NCBI RefSeq assembly: GCF_030518795.1 | Contig: NZ_CP130427.1 | Location: 3,844,001 to 3,908,000, forward strand | Direction of reading: 5' to 3' | DNA length: 64,000 nucleotides | Source: Micromonospora sp. NBRC 110009 | Lineage (GTDB): Bacteria; Actinomycetota; Actinomycetes; Mycobacteriales; Micromonosporaceae | Shown here: one piece after another, positions 43,704 through 51,252 of the stretch | Numbering within the stretch: position 1 is the stretch's first letter | Layout: every line of letters starts with the position of its first letter | The notes under the pieces: model-generated | What the model saw: the letters and a program-made list of their open reading frames with translations, nothing else | The model's database searches: none | What the model was told of the DNA's origin: nothing | Position numbers and translations under genes: made by a program

Positions 43704-44327
43704 GTGACCGAGCCGATCAAACTGCTGCTCGCCGACGACCAGGCACTGGTGCGGGGCGCCCTCGCGGCGCTGCTGTCGTTGGAGCCGGACCTGACCGTCG
43801 TGGCCGAGGTGGGCCGCGGTGACGAGGTGGTTCCCGCGGCCCGCCGCACCGGACCCGACGTGGCCCTGCTCGACGTGGAGATGCCCGGCCTGGACGGGAT
43901 CGCCGCCACCGCGGCGCTGCGGGCCGCCGTCCCCGGCTGCCGGGTGCTCGTGGTGACCACCTTCGGCCGGCCGGGCTTCCTGCGCCGCGCGATGGAGGCC
44001 GGCGCGAACGGCTTCGTGGTCAAGGACACGCCGGCCCGGCAGCTCGCCGACGCGGTCCGCCGGGTGCACGCCGGGCTGCGGGTGGTCGACCCGACGCTGG
44101 CGGCGGAGACCCTGGCCACCGGGCCGAGCCCGCTCACCGAGCGGGAGACGGAGGTGCTGCGTACCGCCCGGGCCGGCGGGACGGTCGCCGACCTGGCCGC
44201 GACGCTGCACCTGTCGGAGGGCACGGTCCGCAACCACCTCTCCTCGGCGATCGGCAAGACCGGTGCCCGTAACCGGGCTGACGCGGTCCGCGTCGCCGAG
44301 GAGAACGGCTGGCTGCTCGGCGAGTGA
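43704..44327 (+). CDS. NarL/FixJ-family response regulator
   Basis: 207 residues. Receiver with acidic pocket ADDQALVRG and phospho-acceptor Asp57 in LLDVEMPG, Lys in VVKDTPARQ; C-terminal LuxR helix-turn-helix LTERETEVLRTARAGGTVADLAATLHLSEGTVRNHLSSAIGK. GTG start 8 bases after GGAGG. Likely regulates the ABC exporter genes of the same operon (typical DesKR/LiaRS-like arrangement). Confidence 0.93.
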   Translation: MTEPIKLLLADDQALVRGALAALLSLEPDLTVVAEVGRGDEVVPAARRTGPDVALLDVEMPGLDGIAATAALRAAVPGCRVLVVTTFGRPGFLRRAMEAGANGFVVKDTPARQLADAVRRVHAGLRVVDPTLAAETLATGPSPLTERETEVLRTARAGGTVADLAATLHLSEGTVRNHLSSAIGKTGARNRADAVRVAEENGWLLGE

Positions 44328-44328
44328 G

Positions 44329-44343
44329 GCCGGTCAGACCGGC
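44329..44343. terminator. Compact inverted repeat at convergent gene ends
   Basis: GCCGGTC-A-GACCGGC, located between the response-regulator stop and the lipoprotein stop, including the latter's TGA. Small but perfect; a weak bidirectional terminator is possible. Confidence 0.35.
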
Positions 44344-44783
44344 GCCGGGGTCGAGCAGGTGGGGAAGGTGGGCACCGGCGCGTATTTCACGGAACCCGTG
44401 CAGACCAGGCGCTCGATCCGGCGGGCGCCGAACCGGTCCCGCCGGCTGTCCACGGTGACCTCGACCCGGCCGTCGACCCGGACCAGGTAGTCGGTGGTGA
44501 TCGGGTCGCCCTCGGTGGTCGGGGCGGTCACCCGCATCCGGGCCGGCTGCCGGTCCCGCAGTGCGCCGCTCAGGCACTCGGTGGCCCCGGCCGGCAGCCG
44601 GCCGCCCTGGGGCAGGGTCCAGGTCCCGCAGTCGGCCGGGTTCGGCGTCCGGCCGGTCCACGGCTCCGGCGACCCGGTGCGCGCGACGACCACCTCCGGG
44701 CTGCGCCGCGCGGCCGGGTCCGTGCCGTCGCAGGCGGCGAGGGCGAGGGGCAGGGCGAGCAGGGCAGTTGGTCGTCTCCACAT
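44334..44783 (-). CDS. Small lipoprotein of unknown function
   Basis: 149 residues. Signal MWRRPTALLALPLALAACDG with lipobox LAAC gives a lipidated mature N-terminus. The mature part has Cys pairs (DCGTWTLPQGGRLPAGATECL and LVCTGSVKYAPVPTFPTC) that could form disulphides. FYLVRVDG-type beta segments suggest a small beta domain. I do not recognise a family. Located between the exporter/two-component operon and the alpha-amylase gene, convergent with the former. Confidence 0.75.
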   Translation of the reverse strand: MWRRPTALLALPLALAACDGTDPAARRSPEVVVARTGSPEPWTGRTPNPADCGTWTLPQGGRLPAGATECLSGALRDRQPARMRVTAPTTEGDPITTDYLVRVDGRVEVTVDSRRDRFGARRIERLVCTGSVKYAPVPTFPTCSTPAPV

Positions 44784-44837
44784 GGGAGATGCGACGCGGT
44801 CGGCCGGCGTTGGGTTCCGGCTCAGGCGGTGGACGGC

Positions 44838-44873
44838 GGGCGCGGACCGGCCAGATCGGGCCGGCCCGCGCCC
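44838..44873 (-). terminator. Terminator after the alpha-amylase gene
   Basis: GGGCGCGGACCGGCC, 6-base loop, GGCCGGCCCGCGCCC (one mismatch), 23 bases past the amylase stop at 44896. Confidence 0.6.
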
Positions 44874-44895
44874 GTCGTCGGGGTGCGGGCGTCGG

Positions 44896-46392
44896 TCAGG
44901 GCAGCTTCGCGCCGATGTGGATGGCGACGGCGTCGTGTGCGTTGATGTTCGCCGCGAACCAGCCGTTGCCGTCCACTGTGATCACCGGCCCGCTGCACGA
45001 GCCGTTGCTGTAGTCGCCGTGGATGACGTCGCAGTACCGGCCCGCGGCCAGGCCGGTGTAGTACGAGCGGCCGGTGATCGCGAAGTCCTCGTCGTTGATG
45101 GTCAAGTAGCCCTTGCCGGTCCGGCTGAAGGCGATGTGCTGCCAGCCGTTGTCGTACCAGTTGGCGACGCCCGAGCCCTGGGTGGCGTTGTTGAAGGCGA
45201 CCATGTTGGCGATGACCCGCCAGCGGTGCTCGCACTCCCAGCCGGAGTAGCACGTGGTGTTGAGGGTCTTGTTGGTGGCGTCCGAGGGCGGGCCCTGGTC
45301 CTTGTTGCTGAACGTGAAGCTCGACATCACCGCCGGCGTGCCGTACGGCCAGGCCAGCATGAAGGCGTTCGCCAGGGCGTACTCGCCGCGGTCCCGGTAG
45401 GTCAGCACCCCGCCGTCGCGCTGGGTGTCGTGGTTGTCGGTGAAGACCACCGCCTGGCTGCCCGGCAGGTAGCCCCAGGACTCGCCGAAGTTCCTCAGGT
45501 ACGCCAGCCGCTCGCTGTTGAACATCCGGGCCAGGTCCTTGCCGTACCGGAACTCGTGCACGTCGCCGTTGCCGGTGTACTCGGTCGGCTGGATCGGCTC
45601 GCCGGCGCCGTGGATGACCTCCTGCACCAGGTACGCCGAGCGGGAGAGCTTGCCCTTGACGGCGGCGATGTCGGCGGCCGGCATGTGCTTGCTGGCGTCC
45701 AGCCGGAACCCGTCCACGCCCAGCGACAGCAGGTCGTTCAGGTAGGTGGCGAGCCGGGTGCGCACGTAGTCGGACTCGGTGGCCAGGTCGGCGAGGTTGA
45801 CCAGTTCGCAGTTCTGCACCTCGTACCGGTCGCCGTAGTTGACGATGTCGTCGTTGCCGTTGCGGCCACAGTGGTGGAAGTCCTGCGAGCCGTAGTTGCC
45901 CGGGTAGCTGTAGTGGCCGTACGTGGTGCCGGCCCAGCCGGTGCCGCCGTTGTCCTGGCCGGACATGTGGTTGACGACGGCGTCGACGATCACCTTCACG
46001 CCAGCGTTGTGGCAGGTGTTCACCATCGACTGGAACTGGGCGCGGGTGCCCTTGCGGGACTCGATCCGGTAGCTGACCGGCTGGTAGGCGACCCACCACG
46101 GGTTGCCCTTGACGTGTTCCTGGGGCGGGGAGACCTGGACGTAGCCGTACCCCTTGGGGCCGAGCACGGTGGTGCACTCGCTGGCCACGGAGGTCCAGTT
46201 CCACTCGAAGAGCTGGGCGATGACCTTCTTGCCGCCAGGGGTGGCGGCGGTGGCGGGCGCTGCCGCCACGGTGGGGACGAGCAGGCTGGCGGCCAGGCCG
46301 AGGGCGAGGGCCGCCGCGACGGCTCCGCGTCGTGGTGCGGCGTCGGACGCGCCGAGCTGGGGTTGCCGTTGCCGGCATCGACGTCGATGCAT
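44896..46392 (-). CDS. Secreted alpha-amylase (GH13)
   Basis: 498 residues. The signal peptide has an arginine-rich n-region (MHRRRCRQRQPQ), a hydrophobic core ending VAAAPATA. Catalytic region: GVKVIVDAVVNHMSG (region I), VDGFRLDASKHM with nucleophile Asp, YLVQEVIHG with acid/base Glu, and VVFTDNHDTQRD with the stabilising Asp, matching GH13 subfamily 32 of Streptomyces-type amylases. A C-terminal beta domain (ITGRSYYTGLAAGRYCDVIHGDY) closes it; no starch-binding CBM20 is visible. Start ATG 46392 lies 5 bases after AGGAG. A promoter with an operator-like palindrome lies upstream. Confidence 0.93.
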   Translation of the reverse strand: MHRRRCRQRQPQLGASDAAPRRGAVAAALALGLAASLLVPTVAAAPATAATPGGKKVIAQLFEWNWTSVASECTTVLGPKGYGYVQVSPPQEHVKGNPWWVAYQPVSYRIESRKGTRAQFQSMVNTCHNAGVKVIVDAVVNHMSGQDNGGTGWAGTTYGHYSYPGNYGSQDFHHCGRNGNDDIVNYGDRYEVQNCELVNLADLATESDYVRTRLATYLNDLLSLGVDGFRLDASKHMPAADIAAVKGKLSRSAYLVQEVIHGAGEPIQPTEYTGNGDVHEFRYGKDLARMFNSERLAYLRNFGESWGYLPGSQAVVFTDNHDTQRDGGVLTYRDRGEYALANAFMLAWPYGTPAVMSSFTFSNKDQGPPSDATNKTLNTTCYSGWECEHRWRVIANMVAFNNATQGSGVANWYDNGWQHIAFSRTGKGYLTINDEDFAITGRSYYTGLAAGRYCDVIHGDYSNGSCSGPVITVDGNGWFAANINAHDAVAIHIGAKLP

Positions 46393-46474
46393 CGGGACTC
46401 CTGGGGGTGCGGGGGACGGGGTGGGTGCCGGCTGCCGCGGGGAAGGTTCCGGTGCCGGCTTCTTGCAGCTCCAG

Positions 46475-46520
46475 GCCGAAATTTTCGGCAAGGTTACAAG
46501 CCTGTTGCAATTCCTGTCAA
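46475..46520 (-). promoter_or_regulatory. Alpha-amylase promoter with palindromic operator
   Basis: On the minus strand: TTGACA (46520-46515), 18-base spacer, TAACCT (46496-46491). The predicted transcription start falls about position 46484, inside the palindrome GCCGAAA-T-TTTCGGC (46475-46489). A CTTGCAG motif (46462-46468) and a TTGCAAC element in the spacer resemble repeats tied to glucose repression of actinomycete amylases. A LacI-type repressor is the likely binder. Confidence 0.6.
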
Positions 46521-46694
46521 CGTATGGAAATGCATCGTTGTGCCCCGCGCTACACGCACGTCGGGGCGGGCCGGTTCGACGGGCCGGCCGAGAAATTCGG
46601 CACCGGCCTGATCCGTCCGCGCCGCCCGTCCGTACTGGAGGAGGGAGCAGGGTTCGGTCGGTGGGGGCGCCGCCGCGAGACGATCGAGGAGCAG

Positions 46695-48221
46695 ATGGCC
46701 CGGGCACAGCAGAACAAGAAGCCGTCGACCGTCCGGACCACCAGCAGCAGCCGTGCGGTCCGGACCAGGTCGAAGCCGGCGGTGGTCGCGCTCGGCGCGT
46801 CCGCGCTCGCCATCGCGTGGGCCGGCATCGAGCTGACCGGCGCGGGCGGCGTCGTGTACGCGTACGGATTCTTCTTCACCGAGTTCTTCGCCGGGGTGGT
46901 CGCCCTGGTCTCCCTCAGCCTCACCGTGATGCTGGGGCTGCTCGCCACCGACCGGCTGGTGCTGCTCATCCGGCACCGGGTGCTGCTCCAGTCGGCGCAC
47001 CGGGCCACCGGCATCCTCGGCGTGGCCGGGCTGGTCGTCCACGTCATCACGAAGATCTCGATCGGCCGCGCCGGGCCGACCGACGCGATCGTGCCGTTCA
47101 TCGGCGGCAGCGGGCTCTACGTGGGCCTGGGCACCGTCGCCGCCTTCCTCATGGTGAGCGTGCTCTGGACCGGCCTGATCCGGGTGCGCTTCGCCGGTGT
47201 CGGTCCCAAGTGGTTCTGGCGCGCCCTGCACTCGTTGGCCTACGTCTCCTGGCCGTTCGCGCTGCTCCACGGGCTGAACGCCGGCCGGGCGGCGAAGACC
47301 TGGGTGGTCCTGAGCTACCTCGCCTGCGTGCTGCTGGTGGTGGTGGCGCTGCTGGTCCGCGTCTCCGTCCACCTCGGCCGGCGCAGCCGGGAGCAGCACC
47401 AGGCCGCCGCCCTGAACAAGGCGATGACCGGCCGGTCGCAGCGCACCGGCGTGCTCGCCGGCCTGACGCGCAGGCGTGCCGCCGGCAAGGAGGAGAGCCG
47501 GCCGGCCCAGGGCCGGGAGGGCGGCTGGGCCGAGACCACCACCTGGACCGCGCCGGCCGGCACCGCCCGCCGCCGCGACCCGGAGCGTTTCGCCGTACCG
47601 GTGGTGCCGGAGCCCGGGTCGCTGCGCGAGCCGGTCTGGGCGGCCGCGACCCGCCGCCGCCGCGAGGAGGAACTGGCCCGGGTCGGCGATCGGCGCGACG
47701 ACGCCCCGGCGTCGGTCGGGCGACGGCGCGACGAGCGGCCGGCCCGCCGCTATCGGGACGCGGAGGAGCGAATCACCCGCCGGTCCCGGTCCGACGAGGA
47801 CGACGTCGCCCGCCACTCGGCCCCGCCCGACACCGGTACGCGCTACTCCGCCCCGCCGGACCCCGGTCGCCGCTATTCGGCCCCGCCCCGCCGATTGGAC
47901 GAGCCGGAGGAGCCGTGGGACAGCCCGCGCCGGTGGGCGACCCGGCCGGTCTCCGGCGAACCGGTCTCGGCGGCGCCGCGCAGCGGCGGCGGACGGCACA
48001 GCGTCGAGGCGGACGTGCCCGAGGAGCCGGACTACTGGCGCCCGCCGGCCCGGTACGCCGCCGAGGAGGCCTTCGTGGACGACACGCCGACCCTGGTCGA
48101 CCTGGCCTCCCGCCGGGCGCTGCGGGCGTCCGGGGAGGGCCGGTCCAGCCGGCGACGGCGGGCCAACGCCGACGCGGTGGACGGGGCGTACTGGGCCGGG
48201 CTACGCGGTGAGGCGAAGTGA
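46695..48221 (+). CDS. Bis-heme ferric-reductase-like membrane protein with long arginine-rich tail
   Basis: 508 residues. Six membrane helices in residues about 28-225. The third and fifth helices each hold two histidines: SAHRATGILGVAGLVVHVIT (H-x13-H) and ALHSLAYVSWPFALLHGLN (H-x12-H), the same spacings as the two heme pairs of NADPH oxidases and ferric reductases. No FAD or NAD domain follows; instead a ~280-residue hydrophilic tail rich in Arg/Asp/Glu with repeats of R-[HY]-S-A-P-P, likely disordered. Start ATG 46695 after GAGGAGC. First gene of a four-gene redox operon; its stop overlaps the next gene by one base. Confidence 0.8.
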   Translation: MARAQQNKKPSTVRTTSSSRAVRTRSKPAVVALGASALAIAWAGIELTGAGGVVYAYGFFFTEFFAGVVALVSLSLTVMLGLLATDRLVLLIRHRVLLQSAHRATGILGVAGLVVHVITKISIGRAGPTDAIVPFIGGSGLYVGLGTVAAFLMVSVLWTGLIRVRFAGVGPKWFWRALHSLAYVSWPFALLHGLNAGRAAKTWVVLSYLACVLLVVVALLVRVSVHLGRRSREQHQAAALNKAMTGRSQRTGVLAGLTRRRAAGKEESRPAQGREGGWAETTTWTAPAGTARRRDPERFAVPVVPEPGSLREPVWAAATRRRREEELARVGDRRDDAPASVGRRRDERPARRYRDAEERITRRSRSDEDDVARHSAPPDTGTRYSAPPDPGRRYSAPPRRLDEPEEPWDSPRRWATRPVSGEPVSAAPRSGGGRHSVEADVPEEPDYWRPPARYAAEEAFVDDTPTLVDLASRRALRASGEGRSSRRRRANADAVDGAYWAGLRGEAK

Positions 48222-49684
48222 TGCGCACGACCGTGCCCCCGGTGGCCTGCGTCGGCGAGCCGCGGCTCACCGCCGGCTTCGCCGAGTTCGGCCGGCTCGA
48301 CCTGATGGCCCACGAGCACGTCCACGGGCCGATCGGGCCGATGGAACCGGCCGCACTGCTCCGGCTCGCCGAGGCGATCGACCTCAAGGGCAAGGGCGGG
48401 GCGGGGTTCCCGTTCGCCCGCAAGCTGCGCGCGGTGCTGGAGTCCTGCGAGCGGCAGGGCCTCTCCGCCGTGGTGGTGGTGAACGCCACCGAGGGCGAGC
48501 CGGCGAGCTGGAAGGACAAGGTGCTGCTCACCCGGGCACCGCACCTCGTCCTGGACGGCGCGGCGCTGGCGGCGTACGCGCTGGACGCCGAGGAGGTCGT
48601 GATCGGGGTGGCCGACGACGTCGTCGGCCGGCCGTCGCTGACCGAGGCGTTGCAGGAGCGGCGGATGCCGGTGCCGACCACCATCGTCACCGCGCCGCAC
48701 CGGTTCATCTCCGGCGAGGGCGGTGCGTTGGTCAACGGCATCAACGGCCTGCCGCACATCCCGCCCGGCACCAAGCGGCGCTCCAGCGACTCTGGCGTCA
48801 GCGGCCTGCCCACCCTGCTCTCCAACGCCGAGACGTTCGCCCAGCTCGCCGTCGCCGCCCGCATCGGCCCGTACGAGTACGCCGCGCTCGGCACCGACGA
48901 CGAGCCGGGGACCGTGCTGCTCACCGTCACCGGGGCGGCGAAGCGTCCGGCGGTGGTGGAGTGTGCTGCCGGCACCCCGCTGCGCGAGATCCTCGAACTG
49001 TGCGAGGTGCCCGACGGGCCGGGCCTCCTGTTGGGCGGCTACCACGGCAAGTGGATCACCCCGGCGGCGGCGGACCGGGCCGAGGTGTCCCGCAAGGGCC
49101 TCGCCGCGGTCGGCGGCACCCTCGGCGCCGGCATCGTCGTCCCGCTCAGCGGGGACACCTGCCCGCTCGGCGAGGCCGCCCAGGTGGTGCGCTATCTGGC
49201 CGGCGAGTCCGCCGGGCAGTGCGGGCCGTGCAAGATGGGCCTGCCCGACCTGGCCCGCGCCCTCGATTTGGCGGTCTCCGGCAGCGCCCCGATCGAGGTG
49301 GTCCGGGCCGCGGCCGGGGACGTGAAGGGGCGCGGCGCGTGCAGCCACCCGGACGGCACCGCCCGCTTCGCCCTCTCCGCGGTGGAGGTGTTCGCCGAGG
49401 ACCTGCGGCTGCACGCCACCGGCGAGGGCTGCGGCAAGCGGGTGAAGGGCCTCATGGGCCTGCCCGGGGCGCCCGACGGCAACCCGCAGAAGCTCACCCT
49501 GGACTGGTCCCGCTGCGACGGTCACGGGCTCTGCGCCCACGTGGTGCCGGACTTCATCCGGCTCGACGGCAACGGTTACCCCGCCTTCCCCGCCACCCCG
49601 GTGCCCAGCTGGCTGCGCGAGGGCGCGCTGAAGGCGGTCAAGGTCTGTCCCGAACTCGCGCTCCGGCTGGTCAAGGCCGAGTAG
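48221..49684 (+). CDS. NuoF-like NADH:acceptor flavoprotein with C-terminal ferredoxin-like domain
   Basis: About 487 residues, homologous to the complex I 51-kDa subunit. Seen: NADH/FMN loop GKGGAGFPFARKL, NATEGEPASWKDKVLL, SGEGGALVNGI, FMN motif LSNAETFAQLA, and the [4Fe-4S] region ESAGQCGPCKMG plus GRGACSHPDG. In NuoF the cluster motif is ESCGxCxPC, so the first Cys is Ala here and only three of four ligands remain. The C-terminal ~60 residues (DWSRCDGHGLCAHVVPDF ... KVCPELAL) look like a single-cluster ferredoxin. It is not in a nuo operon. I infer a soluble NADH dehydrogenase donating electrons to the bis-heme protein. Start ATG 48221; GTG 48218 is in frame. Confidence 0.85.
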   Translation: MRTTVPPVACVGEPRLTAGFAEFGRLDLMAHEHVHGPIGPMEPAALLRLAEAIDLKGKGGAGFPFARKLRAVLESCERQGLSAVVVVNATEGEPASWKDKVLLTRAPHLVLDGAALAAYALDAEEVVIGVADDVVGRPSLTEALQERRMPVPTTIVTAPHRFISGEGGALVNGINGLPHIPPGTKRRSSDSGVSGLPTLLSNAETFAQLAVAARIGPYEYAALGTDDEPGTVLLTVTGAAKRPAVVECAAGTPLREILELCEVPDGPGLLLGGYHGKWITPAAADRAEVSRKGLAAVGGTLGAGIVVPLSGDTCPLGEAAQVVRYLAGESAGQCGPCKMGLPDLARALDLAVSGSAPIEVVRAAAGDVKGRGACSHPDGTARFALSAVEVFAEDLRLHATGEGCGKRVKGLMGLPGAPDGNPQKLTLDWSRCDGHGLCAHVVPDFIRLDGNGYPAFPATPVPSWLREGALKAVKVCPELALRLVKAE

Positions 49685-49705
49685 CCGACGTCAGAGGAGA
49701 CGCGG

Positions 49706-50332
49706 ATGCGACCCCGTTCCCCGCTGCCGGCCCGCGTGGCCCGGCGCCTCGTCCCGGCCGCCCTGCTGGCCGTCGCGCTGCCGGCCACGGCCGCCTGCGC
49801 GGTCGGCCCGGAGCGGGCCACGCCGGTGGGCGTCGTCGCCGCCCCCTCGGCCGGTCCGGTCACCGGCTCGCCGACCGCCGGACCGTCGCCGACCGCCCGA
49901 CCGTCGCCGGCCGTGCCGGCAAAGGTGCCGGAGACGCTGTCGTTCTCCGCGAAGACCCTCGACGGTACGACGTTCTCCGCCGCCGCCCTGGCCGGCCGGC
50001 CGGTGGTGCTCTGGTTCTGGGCGCCCTGGTGCGCCACCTGCGCGAGTCAGGCCTGGACGGTCGCCGAGATCGCTCCGAGGTACCGGGACAGCGTGCCCAT
50101 CGTCGGCGTCGCCGGGCTCGGCCAGCAGCAGGCGATGAAGGACTTCGTCGCCGAGTTCGACCTGGCCGGCACCCCGCAGCTCGACGACCGGGCCGGGGCG
50201 CTGTGGCGGCGGTTCGAGGTGGTCGAGCAGAGCACCTTCCTGATCATCGACCGGGACGGCCGGGTCGTGCACCAGGGCTTCCTCGACGGGGAGTCGCTGA
50301 CCCGCCAGGTCGAGACGCTGGCCCGGGGATGA
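49706..50332 (+). CDS. TlpA/ResA-like thioredoxin lipoprotein
   Basis: 208 residues. Lipoprotein signal (PATAAC at 31), a Pro/Thr/Ser linker, then a thioredoxin fold with active site WCATC (Cys109, Cys112), FWAPWC, and ending in SLTRQVETLARG. AGGAGAC precedes the ATG. TlpA-type proteins reduce disulphides outside the membrane. The stop overlaps the CcdA-like start by ATGA, so reductant would come through that membrane protein. Confidence 0.9.
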   Translation: MRPRSPLPARVARRLVPAALLAVALPATAACAVGPERATPVGVVAAPSAGPVTGSPTAGPSPTARPSPAVPAKVPETLSFSAKTLDGTTFSAAALAGRPVVLWFWAPWCATCASQAWTVAEIAPRYRDSVPIVGVAGLGQQQAMKDFVAEFDLAGTPQLDDRAGALWRRFEVVEQSTFLIIDRDGRVVHQGFLDGESLTRQVETLARG

Positions 50333-51252
50333 CCGGCGGGCTGCTGCTCGCGCTCACCGCGGGCATGCTCGGCGCGGTCAACCCGTGCGGCTTCGCGATG
50401 CTGCCGGCGTACCTGTCGCTGCTGGTCGCCGGCCCCGCCGACGGTCGCGGTGCGGTCCGCCGAGCGCTCACCGCGACGGCCGGGCTGACCCTCGGGTACG
50501 TGCTGGTCTTCGGCGCCTTCGGGCTGGCGGTCGCCCCGCTGACCGACTGGCTGCGCCCCCGGCTGCCCTGGCTGACCGTGACCCTCGGCGTGCTGCTGGC
50601 GGTGGCCGGCTGCTGTCTGCTCGCCGGCCGGCGGCTGCCCAGCCCGCGCCCGTTCGCCCGGGCGCCCCGGCTGACCCGATCCTGGGCGTCCATGGCGCTG
50701 TTCGGCGCGGCGTACGCGCTGACCTCGCTGAGCTGCTCGATCGCCCCGTTCCTGGCGATCGTGGTGACCAGCCTGCGGGCCGGCTCCCCGCTGCGCGGGC
50801 TGGCGCTGTTCGGGGCGTACGCGATCGGGATGGGGCTGGTGGTCGCGGTGGCCGCGCTCGGGGTGGCGCTGCTGCGCGGCCGGGTGGTGGCCCGGCTGCG
50901 CGGCGGCGGCGCCCGGGTGCCCCGGCTGAGCGGCCTGGTGCTGCTGGTCGCCGGCGGCTACGTCGCCTGGTACGGCTGGTACGAGGTGCGCCTCGCCCAG
51001 GCCCGGCACCCCTTCGGCGACCCGATCGTCCTGGCCGCCGCCCGCCTCCAGCACACCCTCGCCGACGCCCTCACCACCCTGGGCCCCGCCCTCCTGACCA
51101 CCACCCTGGCCGCGCTACTCCTCCTCGCCCTCCGGCGACCCGCCAGCCCCCGCGATCTTGCACATGCCGCCCCGGCAGAAGCCGCAAACCGGACTTCTGG
51201 CGGGCCGAAAGTGCAAGATCGCGGGGGCGGGTCGGTCAGCGGATCGGGGTGA
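50329..51252 (+). CDS. CcdA-family transmembrane thiol reductant carrier
   Basis: 307 residues with six or more helices. The two redox cysteines of CcdA proteins are visible: AVNPCGFAMLPAYLSLL (Cys20) in helix 1 and SLSCSIAPFLAIVV in the fourth. It accepts electrons on the cytoplasmic side and passes them to extracytoplasmic thioredoxins, here the adjacent TlpA-like lipoprotein. The last ~30 residues (after ALRRPASPRDLAHA) are encoded by an inverted REP-like repeat and look like read-through into non-conserved sequence, so the ancestral C-terminus was probably near residue 275. Overlaps the end of serS by 17 bases. Confidence 0.85.
   Translation: MTGGLLLALTAGMLGAVNPCGFAMLPAYLSLLVAGPADGRGAVRRALTATAGLTLGYVLVFGAFGLAVAPLTDWLRPRLPWLTVTLGVLLAVAGCCLLAGRRLPSPRPFARAPRLTRSWASMALFGAAYALTSLSCSIAPFLAIVVTSLRAGSPLRGLALFGAYAIGMGLVVAVAALGVALLRGRVVARLRGGGARVPRLSGLVLLVAGGYVAWYGWYEVRLAQARHPFGDPIVLAAARLQHTLADALTTLGPALLTTTLAALLLLALRRPASPRDLAHAAPAEAANRTSGGPKVQDRGGGSVSGSG
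51146..51228. repeat. REP-like 18-bp inverted repeat between ccdA and serS ends
   Basis: GCCCCCGCGATCTTGCAC (51146-51163) and its exact complement (51211-51228) with a 47-base middle that contains a further partial pairing CAGAAG/CTTCTG. It lies between convergent genes and is a likely bidirectional terminator. Similar CGCGATCTTGCAC motifs recur in Micromonospora genomes to my recollection, but this is the only copy in the window. Confidence 0.65.
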
